22,920 bases of DNA from Zelonia costaricensis (lineage: Eukaryota > Euglenozoa > Kinetoplastea > Trypanosomatida > Trypanosomatidae): contig JASAOO010003114.1 in assembly GCA_030849075.1 (NCBI GenBank), positions 1 to 22,920 on the forward strand. The letters run 5' to 3'. The notes under the pieces are model-generated. The model saw nothing but the letters and a program-made list of their open reading frames with translations. It made no database searches and was not told the origin of the DNA. Each line of letters begins with the position of its first letter. The first letter of the stretch is position 1. This document shows positions 1 through 7,929 of this stretch, piece after piece. The position numbers and the translations under genes were made by a program.

Positions 1-41
1 CGCGACTTCTCCGGTCCCTCTTTGCTGGCGACTTGCTTGTA

Positions 42-55
42 TTTTTTTTTTCCAG
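42..55 (+). promoter_or_regulatory. Candidate trans-splice acceptor
   Basis: T10 followed by CCAG, AG at 54-55: the polypyrimidine-tract-plus-AG form used for spliced-leader addition. No plausible ORF follows, so it may be unused or belong to a non-coding transcript. Confidence 0.4.
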
Positions 56-77
56 ATTCTGCCGTAGTCAGTATTGA

Positions 78-126
78 ACACACACGCGCACATATGTGTG
101 TGCGTGTGTGTGTGTGTGTGTGTGTT
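78..126. repeat. CA/TG alternating tract with imperfect inverted symmetry
   Basis: A CA-rich arm (78-93) meets a TG-rich arm (94-126) at CATATG, giving about 49 bases of nearly strict purine-pyrimidine alternation. The arms pair with about three mismatches in 16. Confidence 0.8.
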
Positions 127-400
127 TGCGGGTGTTCGAGTTCGTGGCGGTGTCTGCGTGTATGTGTGTATGGGTGTGTATGCTGATGCCCTCCCCACCC
201 GCTACTCTTCTCAGCCTCCTCCCCTCCGACTTGAAGTGTGTGGGTGTTTCTCTCAAGGTGAGAAAGGACGAGGTTGAAAGGGCGATGACGGGCTGCGGGA
301 GCGGCAAGGAGGAAAAGAAAACGCGGAAGGAACGCGTCCGGTCAAAAAAAAAAAAAAAGATGAAGCAGCGGCGTTCTTGTTGCTATCTGTGTGCGTCTGA

Positions 401-424
401 GTGCGTGTGTGTGTGTGTGTGTGT
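401..424. repeat. GT microsatellite
   Basis: GT repeated about 12 times with one C interruption near the start. Confidence 0.85.
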
Positions 425-597
425 ATTCTTATGTGTTCAGGTGTGTGTCAGAGCTCGCCATTTTCCCTTTGCTCGCTCTGTTCTCCACCTTTTTTCTTTG
501 ATCTGCGTCTCTTCTTTGTTCTCCTCATTTACCACCCCGACTTGACGTTATGACGCCCTTCACTCCTGTTGTGTAATTCTTGAACGGGCGAAGACGC

Positions 598-652
598 ACA
601 AACACACACAAACACGCACACGCACGCACTCACACACAAACACGAACGCGAC
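598..652. repeat. Interrupted CA microsatellite
   Basis: An imperfect CA/CG-rich run (ACACACAAACACGCACACGC and similar). Confidence 0.8.
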
Positions 653-959
653 ACTCCCGCCCTCCGCCTCCTCACGCTTTTTCGTTGATGTTCGTTGTGT
701 TTTTTTGTGGTCTTGATTTGTTTTCTTCTTTTTTCATTCTCACCACCGCCACCCTCCCTCCGCCCCCCCCCCTCCTTCCCTCCTGCCTCACGGACGCCAC
801 TCTGACAACTGTCCTTACGGAAACTCGAAGTGCACCACCAAAACAAAGAAGGCTCAACATAAGAAGGAGGAAGGTCTTTAAGCGCAAAAAAAGCCAGGAA
901 CTCCTGATATAGAACGCGAGATGGAGTGCAGGGAAAGAAAAAAAAACACACAAAACAAG

Positions 960-1315
960 GAAAAAACGAAATGGCAGTGTCGCACCTTATGGCTGCCGGC
1001 ACGCGGCTAGCAAGCGGCTGCTCCCCACTGCTCCGCATCCACGGCAGCACGTCTGGTGACGGCTGGGATCGATGTCGCTGGGACACGTCGCTTCCCTATC
1101 CCTCTCTGGGCTTGACAGATCCTCTCTCGCGCCACATGGCACATGGCGTGCATTCGCGGAGGCCATGAGAAATGGCTGCAAGGCGAAGCCCGAGCGGCAA
1201 CGCACTCCTCTGAAGATGTAGGCCGCCCCCTCCTGCCTCTTCATCCCGCGCCGCGGCTGCGAGGCCCCGCTTCGACTGCCGCCCTCGCCGCGCAAAAGGC
1301 AAATGCGGTCAGCTC
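960..1315 (+). repeat. Candidate SIDER2-like degenerate retroposon
   Basis: This block differs sharply from its low-complexity surroundings. It is GC-rich, of mixed sequence and almost free of long homopolymers. It contains segments such as GCACGCGGCTAGCAAGCGG (about 999-1017), CTGAAGATGTAGGCCGCCCC (about 1211-1230) and CCGCGGCTGCGAGGCCCCGC (about 1251-1270) that resemble, from memory, the SIDER2 retroposons spread through Leishmania 3'UTRs. A short A-rich patch (GCAAAAGGCAAAT) follows at about 1292-1304. SIDERs are truncated derivatives of ingi-like LINEs, often lie in the sense direction in 3'UTRs and can promote mRNA decay. The ORF from 971 in this block is not convincing as a gene. The identification is tentative and boundaries are approximate. 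Confidence 0.4.
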
Positions 1316-2207
1316 CGCGCCAACTGTGCTCCTGTCAGTCCATCGTGGACAGCTCCTTCTCAACTTTCTCCGCCTCTCTCTCCATTTACGGTGTTCTGGC
1401 TTTTGTTGTTGTTTCTGTTTTGGTTTCGTTTCTGTGCGCCGCCGAAGGCACACGCAGCACGTCCTCATCGCCCCATTACAGGCGCACCCCCGCCAACCTC
1501 TTTCCCTTTCATCGCCCTGACAACCACCAGCACTGCCCGACGTGGACAGCAGATCTTCGTCCTCGCCGAGAAGCGCCAAATCGCACAAAACAGCAACCAC
1601 AACACAAGGCACATCAGCGACGAAGGAAACCACGCCTCCCCACTCGCCTCACCCACCCCCCTTTCACCATCTTCTGTCCTCCTTTCTTCCCCCCCCCCCT
1701 TGCTTTTGTTGTTGTGGCGCTCGTCAACGACACCGTCGCCAGAGCACTTCGGGTACCTTCCTCATTCACACGGCGCACAACCTCGTCATAACAAGCTTAA
1801 GGAACACAACAACGAGAAACAAAAGAGTGAAAGGCACTCTTCTACTTGTCCGACGCCTCGCACTCCCTACAGATTTGCCTTTTTATTTTCGAGAAGTCAT
1901 CTTCACTTTTTTGCGTATCCTTTTCCCCCGTTGTGTGCGGGCGTCTGTGCGGTGTCTACCACTCTGCTGATGTTCCCTTGTCTTTTCGCTCGCGCTTTCT
2001 TCACACTTGTTTTGGCAACTCCGCTCCCACCCCCTCCCCACCTCCACTTCCTTTGGCTCCCTGCAATATCGTTGGTTTTGCGGCTCCCCACGTTGCGTGT
2101 GTGTGTGTGTGTGAATACTTCCTTTCCTTGTCAGTATGTGAGCTCGGTGGATGTTTGCATACAGAGAATATAAGAGTAAAGAGATTAGAGAGGAGTCAAA
2201 CTGACTG
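1316..2207. other. Intergenic DNA between SIDER-like block and retroelement
   Basis: The plus strand is pyrimidine-rich with C-tracts (about 1690-1700) and a short GT run (2097-2113). The longest open frame (1391-2173, Phe/Leu/Pro/Ser-rich with a non-ATG start) looks like a translated pyrimidine tract, not a protein. Nothing else is recognised. Confidence 0.65.
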
Positions 2208-2327
2208 GGGTTAATCCTGTTCATATCCCCACGTTCGCGGTCATGCCGGTTGTGGGTCCAAACTAGCTCCCTTTGCTCTATGTAGGCGAGATTTCGCGAG
2301 AATGCAGGGTCCACCCTTCCATGTCCG

Positions 2328-2738
2328 TCATGTCTCGTCCCTCCCCGTGTCGCTTGTTCTACTCCGTGTCGTTTGGTATGCAGGGTCACGGCTCGGCTTG
2401 TCTGCCGGGTTCTTCGCGGAGCGGATGTACTGGGCCGTGACTTTGTAGGGCGTTTGAGTCAGCGATTGGTGTAGCTCTGCATGGACCGCGTGACTCCGGG
2501 CGTCGCCTTTACGAAAGGCGGAGAGAGCGGATGTGTTGCCCACGTGCAGGTGGACCGTAGCTCCCGGCTCCAAGAACGTACGAAACGCGTAGAGGGCGCA
2601 CCGAACTGCGCGTAGCTCTGCTGCGTTGATGTTGTGGGCCTCTCTCGCCCCCCACCGGCTCCCTGTCACCACGGTGCGTTTCGTGTGCCGATTTATGCAC
2701 ACTGACCCCCACCCACTCAATATGGCATCAGTGTACCA
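2328..2738 (-). pseudogene. RNase H domain of the retroelement, one active-site Asp lost
   Basis: The frame reads WYTDAILSGWGSV (first catalytic Asp, codon 2727-2729), NINAAELRAV (catalytic Glu, codon 2616-2618), LHVGNTSALSAF, and finally IRSAKNPADKPSR (last Asp, codon 2400-2402). This is the fold order of the RNase H that follows RT in DIRS/VIPER-type elements. The usual DNT of the third motif reads GNT, with codon GGC at 2540-2538 instead of GAC or GAT, so a metal-binding aspartate is missing. There is no ATG: the frame enters from upstream and is disconnected from the RT remnant by a frameshift near 2730, with an in-frame TAG a few codons before WYTDA. The domain would degrade the RNA strand of the cDNA hybrid; this copy should be inactive. 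Confidence 0.85.
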
Positions 2739-3057
2739 GTGTCGCTATGTCCTCCGCCGCCACTGCCGGCGTAGACCCGCCCCCGGCGAAACTCCTCGGG
2801 CATCGGTCGAGAAGGCTCCAAGTGTACGTCGTGCGTTCCTTCATCGCGTCCGTCATTGCGGCGCGCAGTGCCTCAAAGCGCATCGTGGGAACCAGTACCA
2901 CGTGCAAGGGAGCTTGTCGTTCGGCCGTCGTCGTCGGAAGGCGTGCATGTGAGCGTCGTGGCAGAATGCTGTGCGTGGCGTGCTGCAGAGGCGGGTCGAC
3001 TATGGTGGGTGCCCATTCGTCGTACGCTATAGGAGGGCTGCCAACGACCCAGTCCAC
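2728..3057 (-). pseudogene. Reverse-transcriptase remnant (core deleted)
   Basis: This is a 109-codon open stretch between the recombinase and RNase H, where the RT would lie. No Y/FxDD box and no recognisable finger or palm motifs occur in any minus-strand frame here. The segment VPTMRFEALRAAMTDAMKER followed by TYTWSLLDR is compatible with the thumb or connection region that precedes RNase H in DIRS-like polyproteins. The first part (VDWVVGSPPIAYDEWAPTIV) may be what is left of the RT N-terminus. Only about 340 nt separate the recombinase stop from the RNase H TDA motif, too little for an RT domain, so an internal deletion is inferred. The frame shifts again near 2730, just before RNase H. 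Assignment rests mainly on position. Confidence 0.5.
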
Positions 3058-3077
3058 AGGTGACGTGCCACCGTGAC

Positions 3078-3863
3078 CTACTCCGCGCTGTAGCGGACCG
3101 TGAGGTCGCCCAGGACTGGGAAGTGCGAGGCGTGCTTTCCCAGGAGCGGAGCGATCGACAGGAGCGGACTCTCTTCTGAGAGGACGTGCAAAACATGAAG
3201 GATCGCGTCTCGCTTGATGCTGTGCGCCGAGTACCCGTACGGCAGTAGTACTTCACGGATCCATGGCGTTGGGTAGTTGAACAGAGGCTCCTCCATTCGA
3301 TTTCCTGGGCGTGCCATTCACAGAAACGCAGCCAACGCTGCCGTTCCATCCCCGCGGATCACCACAAACAACTCTGGCCGAAACGGTCGTGTCCGTGTCG
3401 TCTTCGTTTCTGTTCCGAAGTAGACGACAATCTCGCTGCCCTCTACCGACAATAGGCTGCGTGGCTGCAAGCGCTGTACCTCGTCCCATCGACTCGCTGT
3501 TTTCCACGCGAGGAGAAGAAGATGTCGTGTGGTGTTGTGCGACTGACGGCGAATGGTGATCATATCGAGCTTCGTCATAGGGCGTGCTTGGTGTAGAGGC
3601 ATCAACGCTCCGTTTTCCTGAGCGCAGTGTCCATCAACGTGAGTTCCTGATGTTGTACTCCCAGCATGCGAAATACGTTAATCAAGTGGCGTGTATACGT
3701 GTGCTTTGTCTGCACCGTCACCTGCATGGCATAAAACGAACATCACCGCCGTGTGGTCGTTCATCGCGGCGAAACTGGTGAGCCATGTCCAGAGGCTGCG
3801 CATTTGGGACCATGTCGTTGTGCTCCACATCGCCTGCAGATACTGTTCTACCTCGCCTTCCAT
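3078..3863 (-). pseudogene. Tyrosine recombinase of the retroelement, with frameshifts and a nonsense codon
   Basis: It begins at ATG 3863, 11 nt after the gag-like stop. The N-terminal part (YLQAMWSTTTWSQMRSLWTW) looks like a SAM-like core-binding domain. The catalytic part has LLAWKTASRWDEV with the first catalytic Arg (codon 3489-3491), then AHSIKRDA (His codon 3222-3224), GKH (His codon 3132-3134) and the candidate nucleophile Tyr in TVRY (codon 3090-3092), just before the stop at 3078. Lesions: an extra A near 3677 turns a DY-VFRML segment into a stop, one base is missing near 3607 between KTER and MPLHQ, and TGA at 3318-3320 replaces what was probably CGA. The two indels compensate, so the 786-nt span equals 262 codons. 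Family enzymes integrate circular cDNA by tyrosine-mediated strand exchange; this copy cannot make a full protein. Confidence 0.85.
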
Positions 3864-3874
3864 TGTTGCGCGGT

Positions 3875-4476
3875 CTACCGCTGCATCAACAGCATCCGGT
3901 GCTCCGTCTGGTGGAGCGCTGTCAGCTCGTTCGCGAGGGCATTGTAGGCGGTTGTGGAGTCCTGGAACAAGCGCTCCAGATCGGCGTCCGTGTGCAGCAC
4001 TTCCATCTCAAGCTCTTGAAAAGGCTTGTAGGGCTGGCTGCCCCACAAAGCCTTCAGCTCCGCCCACGTCAGCACACTCTTTTTTTTCGTCGGTGGCACG
4101 CTGTGCCATCGCAAAAAAGAACTCCATGACCGACTCCAATCGCTTCCTGTCCTTTTCGTCCTGCAGCTTTGCCAGGTGCCGGTCTGACAGTTGCAACTTC
4201 TCCTTGAGGAGACGAATAATTACGTCATTCGAGTGCAGGAGTTCCACCATCTTGGGTTCGCCGTGTTTTCCCCACTTGTCCCACTGGAGAATGTATTTTT
4301 TCGTATGTTGTGTAGTCTGTGTCGAATTCGTCGAAGGCTAGCTGCTTTGTGTCGGGTTCGTAGAGTATGATCCCGTGTGAGGGCTCGTCCGTAGCATCAG
4401 CCCATGTGCTCTCCACAGTGATGGGACCCGTTTGGGCAGCGAAAGCCAGTGTGGCGTAGGCGATTTGCGTGCTCAT
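3875..4476 (-). pseudogene. gag-like ORF1 of the retroelement, broken by two frameshifts
   Basis: It starts at ATG 4476 (MSTQIAYATL...) and ends at TAG 3877-3875. The reading frame is carried by three successive frames. The first part runs to a YEK segment, then shifts at an A6 run (plus-strand T6, 4296-4301) into a frame containing LQWDKWGKHGEPK and a charged, probably coiled-coil stretch (LLKEKLQLSDRHLAKLQDEK). It shifts again at an A8 run (plus-strand T8, 4080-4087) into LTWAELKALWG and an LERLFQDSTTAYNALANEL helix. Each break is explained by one extra A. The span of 602 nt is exactly two bases over 200 codons including the stop, so removing one base at each run gives a continuous 199-residue frame. 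The role as the first, Gag-like structural ORF is inferred from its position before the recombinase and its helical character. No zinc knuckle is visible. Confidence 0.75.
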
Positions 4477-5980
4477 GTTTGCAACTTTTTTTTAGATGGA
4501 GGAGAGGTCCTTACCGAATTTCGCTTACTGGAGGGATAGGGAGGAGGGAAGGCAGAGGAAGAGAGAGTAGGTGAGCCATCTCAGTCAGCATTCACCGTCC
4601 CTAGGTTTCCATATTCCTCAGTATCGGCAGTCGAGGCGTCGCCTTCATGTATTGGCTTCTGTTTGTGCCTGGCCTTGTGTGTCAAGCTCAGCCACCTCGC
4701 ACTCCCTCCCCTCCCCTCCCCCCCCCCCCCCGTTTACGTTGCCTCTCACCGTCACCTGCGTGTTGCGCACTGCGTCCGTGCCGCTGATGCGGATCTGTCC
4801 ATCTTCTCCCGGTATCCTCCCTTCTCTGCCGGTGGTGTTTGCCTTCCGGCCTCGTTCAAACTCCTCCTGTGCCCGCCATCGCATTGCGAGGGTGGGCACG
4901 CGCGAAGGAGGACGAAGGTGGGGTGGAGGGTCGCGGCGATTTGGGAAACGCCGCCTGAGCCGACAAGAAGACGCAAGAGAGGAACGCGGCCGAACAAGAA
5001 CAAAAAAAAGGCGCGAGCAGGAGGCCGCCCACACGAGAACAATCCAATAATGATCTACAAATCGCAGCGAAGCTGCACGCGAGGCGTCAGCGGCTCTGCT
5101 CGGGAGTGTACGGCCCTCTCGCGGGCTTCCTTCGCGCTTTCTGCGCGCACCTCCACGGCCCTCACCCACTCCACTCCGCCCCAACTCCGCCCCACCCCCA
5201 GCTGTCTATTCCGTACGCGCAACGCACATCGTGCAAACACAAAGGGAAAGAATAAGCACACCAACGAGTGGAACGGTGAACAGGCGCAATCACGCACTTA
5301 TTCACATACCCACCCCCAAACACAACATACAACTACAGCACTCCCCCCCCCCCTCCTCCCCCGTGCTTCGCGCGCTCACGCACCGCACTCCGCCTTGTGT
5401 CCCTCCCTTCCGCCCTTTACTTTTCTTTCTACCACCACTACCCCACCCCCCTGAGACACCATTCGTACACAGACAGAGAGAGCGCAGGTGGACTGCACGC
5501 CGCTGGCGTACCAAAAGTCTGCGAGCCCTCCTCTTGACGGATTTCGTGCTTCTCCGCTACACGCATCTTTCACCTTCTTTACTATTGTGGTCTTTTTTGT
5601 TGTTGTTGTTTTGCCTTTTTCTTTTCTTTGAGCTGTACGGGATTCAGCGGGCAGGCTCTTCACTGACCCTCGCAGACCCCACCGGTGATCAGACGGCGTA
5701 GGTGGAGGCCGCTGCAAGGCTCTCTGAATCGGCTCCATCCACTTTCCCGTCACCTCACCCCCCCCTCCTCCTCACCCCCACTGTGTGCGGTGGAACAGCA
5801 AGGACGGCGTAGTGAGGTCGTGCTAGCGTCCGTGAGTGTGTGTGTGTGTCTCTGCTACTTTCGAGCCTTAACCCGCGACCAACGACACGAATCGTTTGGC
5901 GGAACTCAAGCAGAGGACCCCCTCCTGCTTTCCGAAAAACAAAGGCACCACTCATTCACGTTCATCGCAACGCAAGGACG
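4477..5980. other. Non-coding DNA on the 5' side of the retroelement
   Basis: The first 100 bases or so include purine-rich plus-strand sequence next to the gag start and may contain the element's 5' end. A C-rich tract lies at 4703-4731. A mixed, GC-rich patch at about 4880-5200 has no credible ORF. CA-rich and C-rich sequence follows to about 5460, then T-rich tracts with TTG repeats near 5598-5612. No gene is supported. Confidence 0.6.
4703..4731 (-). repeat. C-tract; G-quadruplex-capable on the minus strand
   Basis: The plus strand has successive C runs of 3 to 13 separated by single T. The minus strand therefore has more than four G runs with one-base loops, the classical pattern for a stable G-quadruplex. 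Confidence 0.7.
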
Positions 5981-6029
5981 CCACCGCGGCACACGCCCAC
6001 AGGCACAAAACACACATACACACATACTC

Positions 6030-6345
6030 ACACACAAAAAGAAAGAAAGAAGGGAAGCGAGACGACGAGAAACACAAGAGAGAGGAGAAGAAAAAAAAAA
6101 ACGCCACTCTTTCTTTTTTGTTTGTTTCTTTGTTTGTTGCTGTTTTGCGTTTCCTTGCACTGATAACCCGAAAAACAAAAACAGAAAAGAAAGAAAACAA
6201 GGAACAACAAAACGGACGAGGAGCCTGGGGCAGTGCACCCACACGTTTTTCGGCGCAGAACTGGCACTCGAAGGGACAAGAAACGCGAAGCAAGAAGAAA
6301 AAGAAGAAAAGACAAAAAGGTGGTAAAAAAAAGAAGCAAGAATAG
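6030..6345. other. Purine-rich (A/G) stretch within a pyrimidine-rich intergenic region
   Basis: The plus strand is dominated by A and G (GAAAGAAAGAAGGG, AAGAAGAAAAAGAAGAAAAG and similar), apart from a T-rich island at about 6107-6155. This reverses the usual pyrimidine bias of the plus strand here and makes the minus strand pyrimidine-rich. ORFs through it are Lys/Arg or Phe/Leu strings and are not genes. Confidence 0.6.
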
Positions 6346-7270
6346 GACTGTGTCACAAGTTGTCACGGCTAGCGACTTCTTCATTTTTTTTTCTGGTTCT
6401 TTTTCTTCCTTCTCCACCCTCCCCCCTCCCCTCTGCCGTTGCCATTTCCTCCCCTTGGTCTTCTTTTTTTTTTTACCTTTTCCAGGCCCCCTTTTTCTCC
6501 CGCTCTGTCACACACCCACAATCGCGCACAAACACCCACCTACGACTTCAGCAGCAGGCGTACACGAACTTCAATCCTGCGGCATCGAGCACGAGGGAAC
6601 AATAAGAGTGCAAAGCGTAATAGTCCGCCTTCCTGCCTCTCGCATTCTCCTCCACTCCTCTATTGGCAGTTTTCCTTTTGTTTTGGCACCCGCCCCCTTC
6701 CTTTCTTTTTTTCCACGCTCTTGTGCACCTCAGCTCGTGCCCAAAGAGTGTCGCCCCCCCCCCCCACACCGCCGTCCCCCTCCCGCCCCTTCCTCGCCTC
6801 TATCTCTTCTCTTCATCCATATCTTGTCTTGAGCCGCCGCCTCTGTCCGACGTTCCGACGACTGTGTCGCCAGCTTCCCCCTCCTCCTCCCTCCCCCCGC
6901 TGTGCCCTGCCCTGTCTTTCTTTTATTTTTGCTGTTGTGGTGGTTGGTGCCTCCTCTTCGTCTTGTCGGCCCATTTGCAACCCATTTTTCACCTTCCTCC
7001 TCTCTCACCGCCCGTCTGGCCGTGTGTGAGGGCTCTTTTCTTTTTGTGTTGCTTCGCTGCTCTTCCCTTCCCTCCCCCCGTTTGTGTGTTTGGTGCCCGT
7101 GTCTGCTTGAGGTGAGGAGAACAGTGGACCAGCGTGTACCTTGGACTTTCGTCTGCTCCCGCATCTTGTGCCGTATTGCTCCCTCGACGTCAAGTGGGCT
7201 GGTTGCCTCGCCTCTCTCTCTCTCTGTCGCCCTTCTGGCGCTTTGCGTGCCTCGCTTCTGCCTGAGCTCT

Positions 7271-7306
7271 AACCCTCTTTTTTTCTTCTTCTTCTTCGTC
7301 CTGCAG
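7271..7306 (+). promoter_or_regulatory. Candidate trans-splice acceptor
   Basis: A long T/C tract (CTTTTTTTCTTCTTCTTCTT) leads to CTGCAG with AG at 7305-7306. Confidence 0.35.
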
Positions 7307-7895
7307 CTGAGCCACGTGCCGTGCATCGGACCTTCCTCTGTGCCCCCTCCCTCTTTCACCTCTGGAACGGGCAAGAAAGACACGAAAAACGAGAGCGACC
7401 ACCGCTGCAACAGCGTCGGCACCGGACAAGCACTCACACACACGCGTGCACGCCGTTACACACACAGCAATACGCAAACGCACTCCCAAGCATCGCTTTG
7501 GGTCTGCTTACCCCCCCCCCTCCTACACACGCAAACACGGACACCCAGACACACACTCACATCCCCGTCCTCCTGTTCACACGCCCCCGCCCCTTCCCTA
7601 CACCCACATCGAGGAAGAAGTCGCTAGCGCCAGCGTCTCCCTTTTCCTCTTCTTCTACTAAGGGCACGCCCGTGCGTCGAGCTCTGACTCTGTCTGCGTG
7701 TTTGCATCTTTCTTCAGCGTCGTCCATCACCTCAGTAGTTTTGCGCTTCACCCTCTGACTGACTCCGCGTGCGTCTGTGTGCGCGTGCGTGTTCGTGTGC
7801 GTAAGTGCATTGTGCGGCCTCTGCCATTCCCAGCCTCTCACTGACTCACTCTCGCTTTTTTTTTTTCACGCTGCACTTCCTTCACTCTGCATCAC

Positions 7896-7929
7896 CGTCT
7901 CGCCCTTCTTCTTCTTTTTTTTTTTCCAG
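7896..7929 (+). promoter_or_regulatory. Strong candidate trans-splice acceptor
   Basis: About 30 uninterrupted pyrimidines, including T11 or longer, run directly into CCAG (AG at 7928-7929). By eye this is the best acceptor between the retroelement and the large gene. If used for that gene, its 5'UTR would be about 3.1 kb. Confidence 0.45.

Larger units (their letters stand above)
1..925. other. Intergenic or UTR DNA, low complexity
   Basis: No coding region is supported. The stretch holds a T10-CCAG acceptor-like signal (42-55), TG/CA microsatellites (78-126, 401-424, 598-652), an A14 run near 343-358, and pyrimidine tracts around 460-540 and 700-790. ORFs in all frames translate to repetitive Cys/Val, His/Thr or Arg/Lys-rich strings. 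Confidence 0.7.
2328..4476 (-). mobile_element. Degenerate VIPER/TATE-like (DIRS-order) tyrosine-recombinase retrotransposon
   Basis: On the minus strand four protein segments follow in the order gag-like, tyrosine recombinase, RT remnant, RNase H. That order is known for VIPER-type elements of trypanosomatids, and TATE elements of Leishmaniinae are related. The recombinase is recognised by TASRWDE (first catalytic Arg), AHSIKRDA (His box), GKH and a terminal RY. The RNase H is recognised by YTDAILSGWG, NAAEL and NPADKPSR. LINE elements such as ingi lack a tyrosine recombinase and are excluded. The coordinates are the coding limits. The element itself probably reaches about 2208 and about 4490, but no terminal repeats were found by eye. 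It is dead: at least four frameshifts in gag and the recombinase, one nonsense codon, another frame break before RNase H, loss of the RT core and a mutated RNase H aspartate. It lies antisense to the gene at 11079. The choice between TATE and VIPER is not settled. Confidence 0.85.

Noticed and set aside
926..1168. 80-codon ORF with an internal MAVSHLMAAG start at 971
   Set aside because: Lies within the SIDER-like block, has no family resemblance, and overlaps equally plausible shadow ORFs on the other strand.
1883..2389. 168-codon minus-strand ORF overlapping the RNase H end
   Set aside because: Its first part runs out of frame over the RNase H C-terminus and its second part crosses the element edge into flanking repeats. 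It could contain element sequence, but nothing is recognisable.
2504..2520. Perfect 7-bp inverted repeat CGCCTTT-ACG-AAAGGCG
   Set aside because: Falls inside the RNase H coding segment (AFRKGDA), so codons explain it and chance symmetry is likely.
4355..4380. tRNA B-box-like GGGTTCGTAGAGTATGATCCC
   Set aside because: No matching A box or acceptor stem around it, and it lies in the gag-like coding frame.
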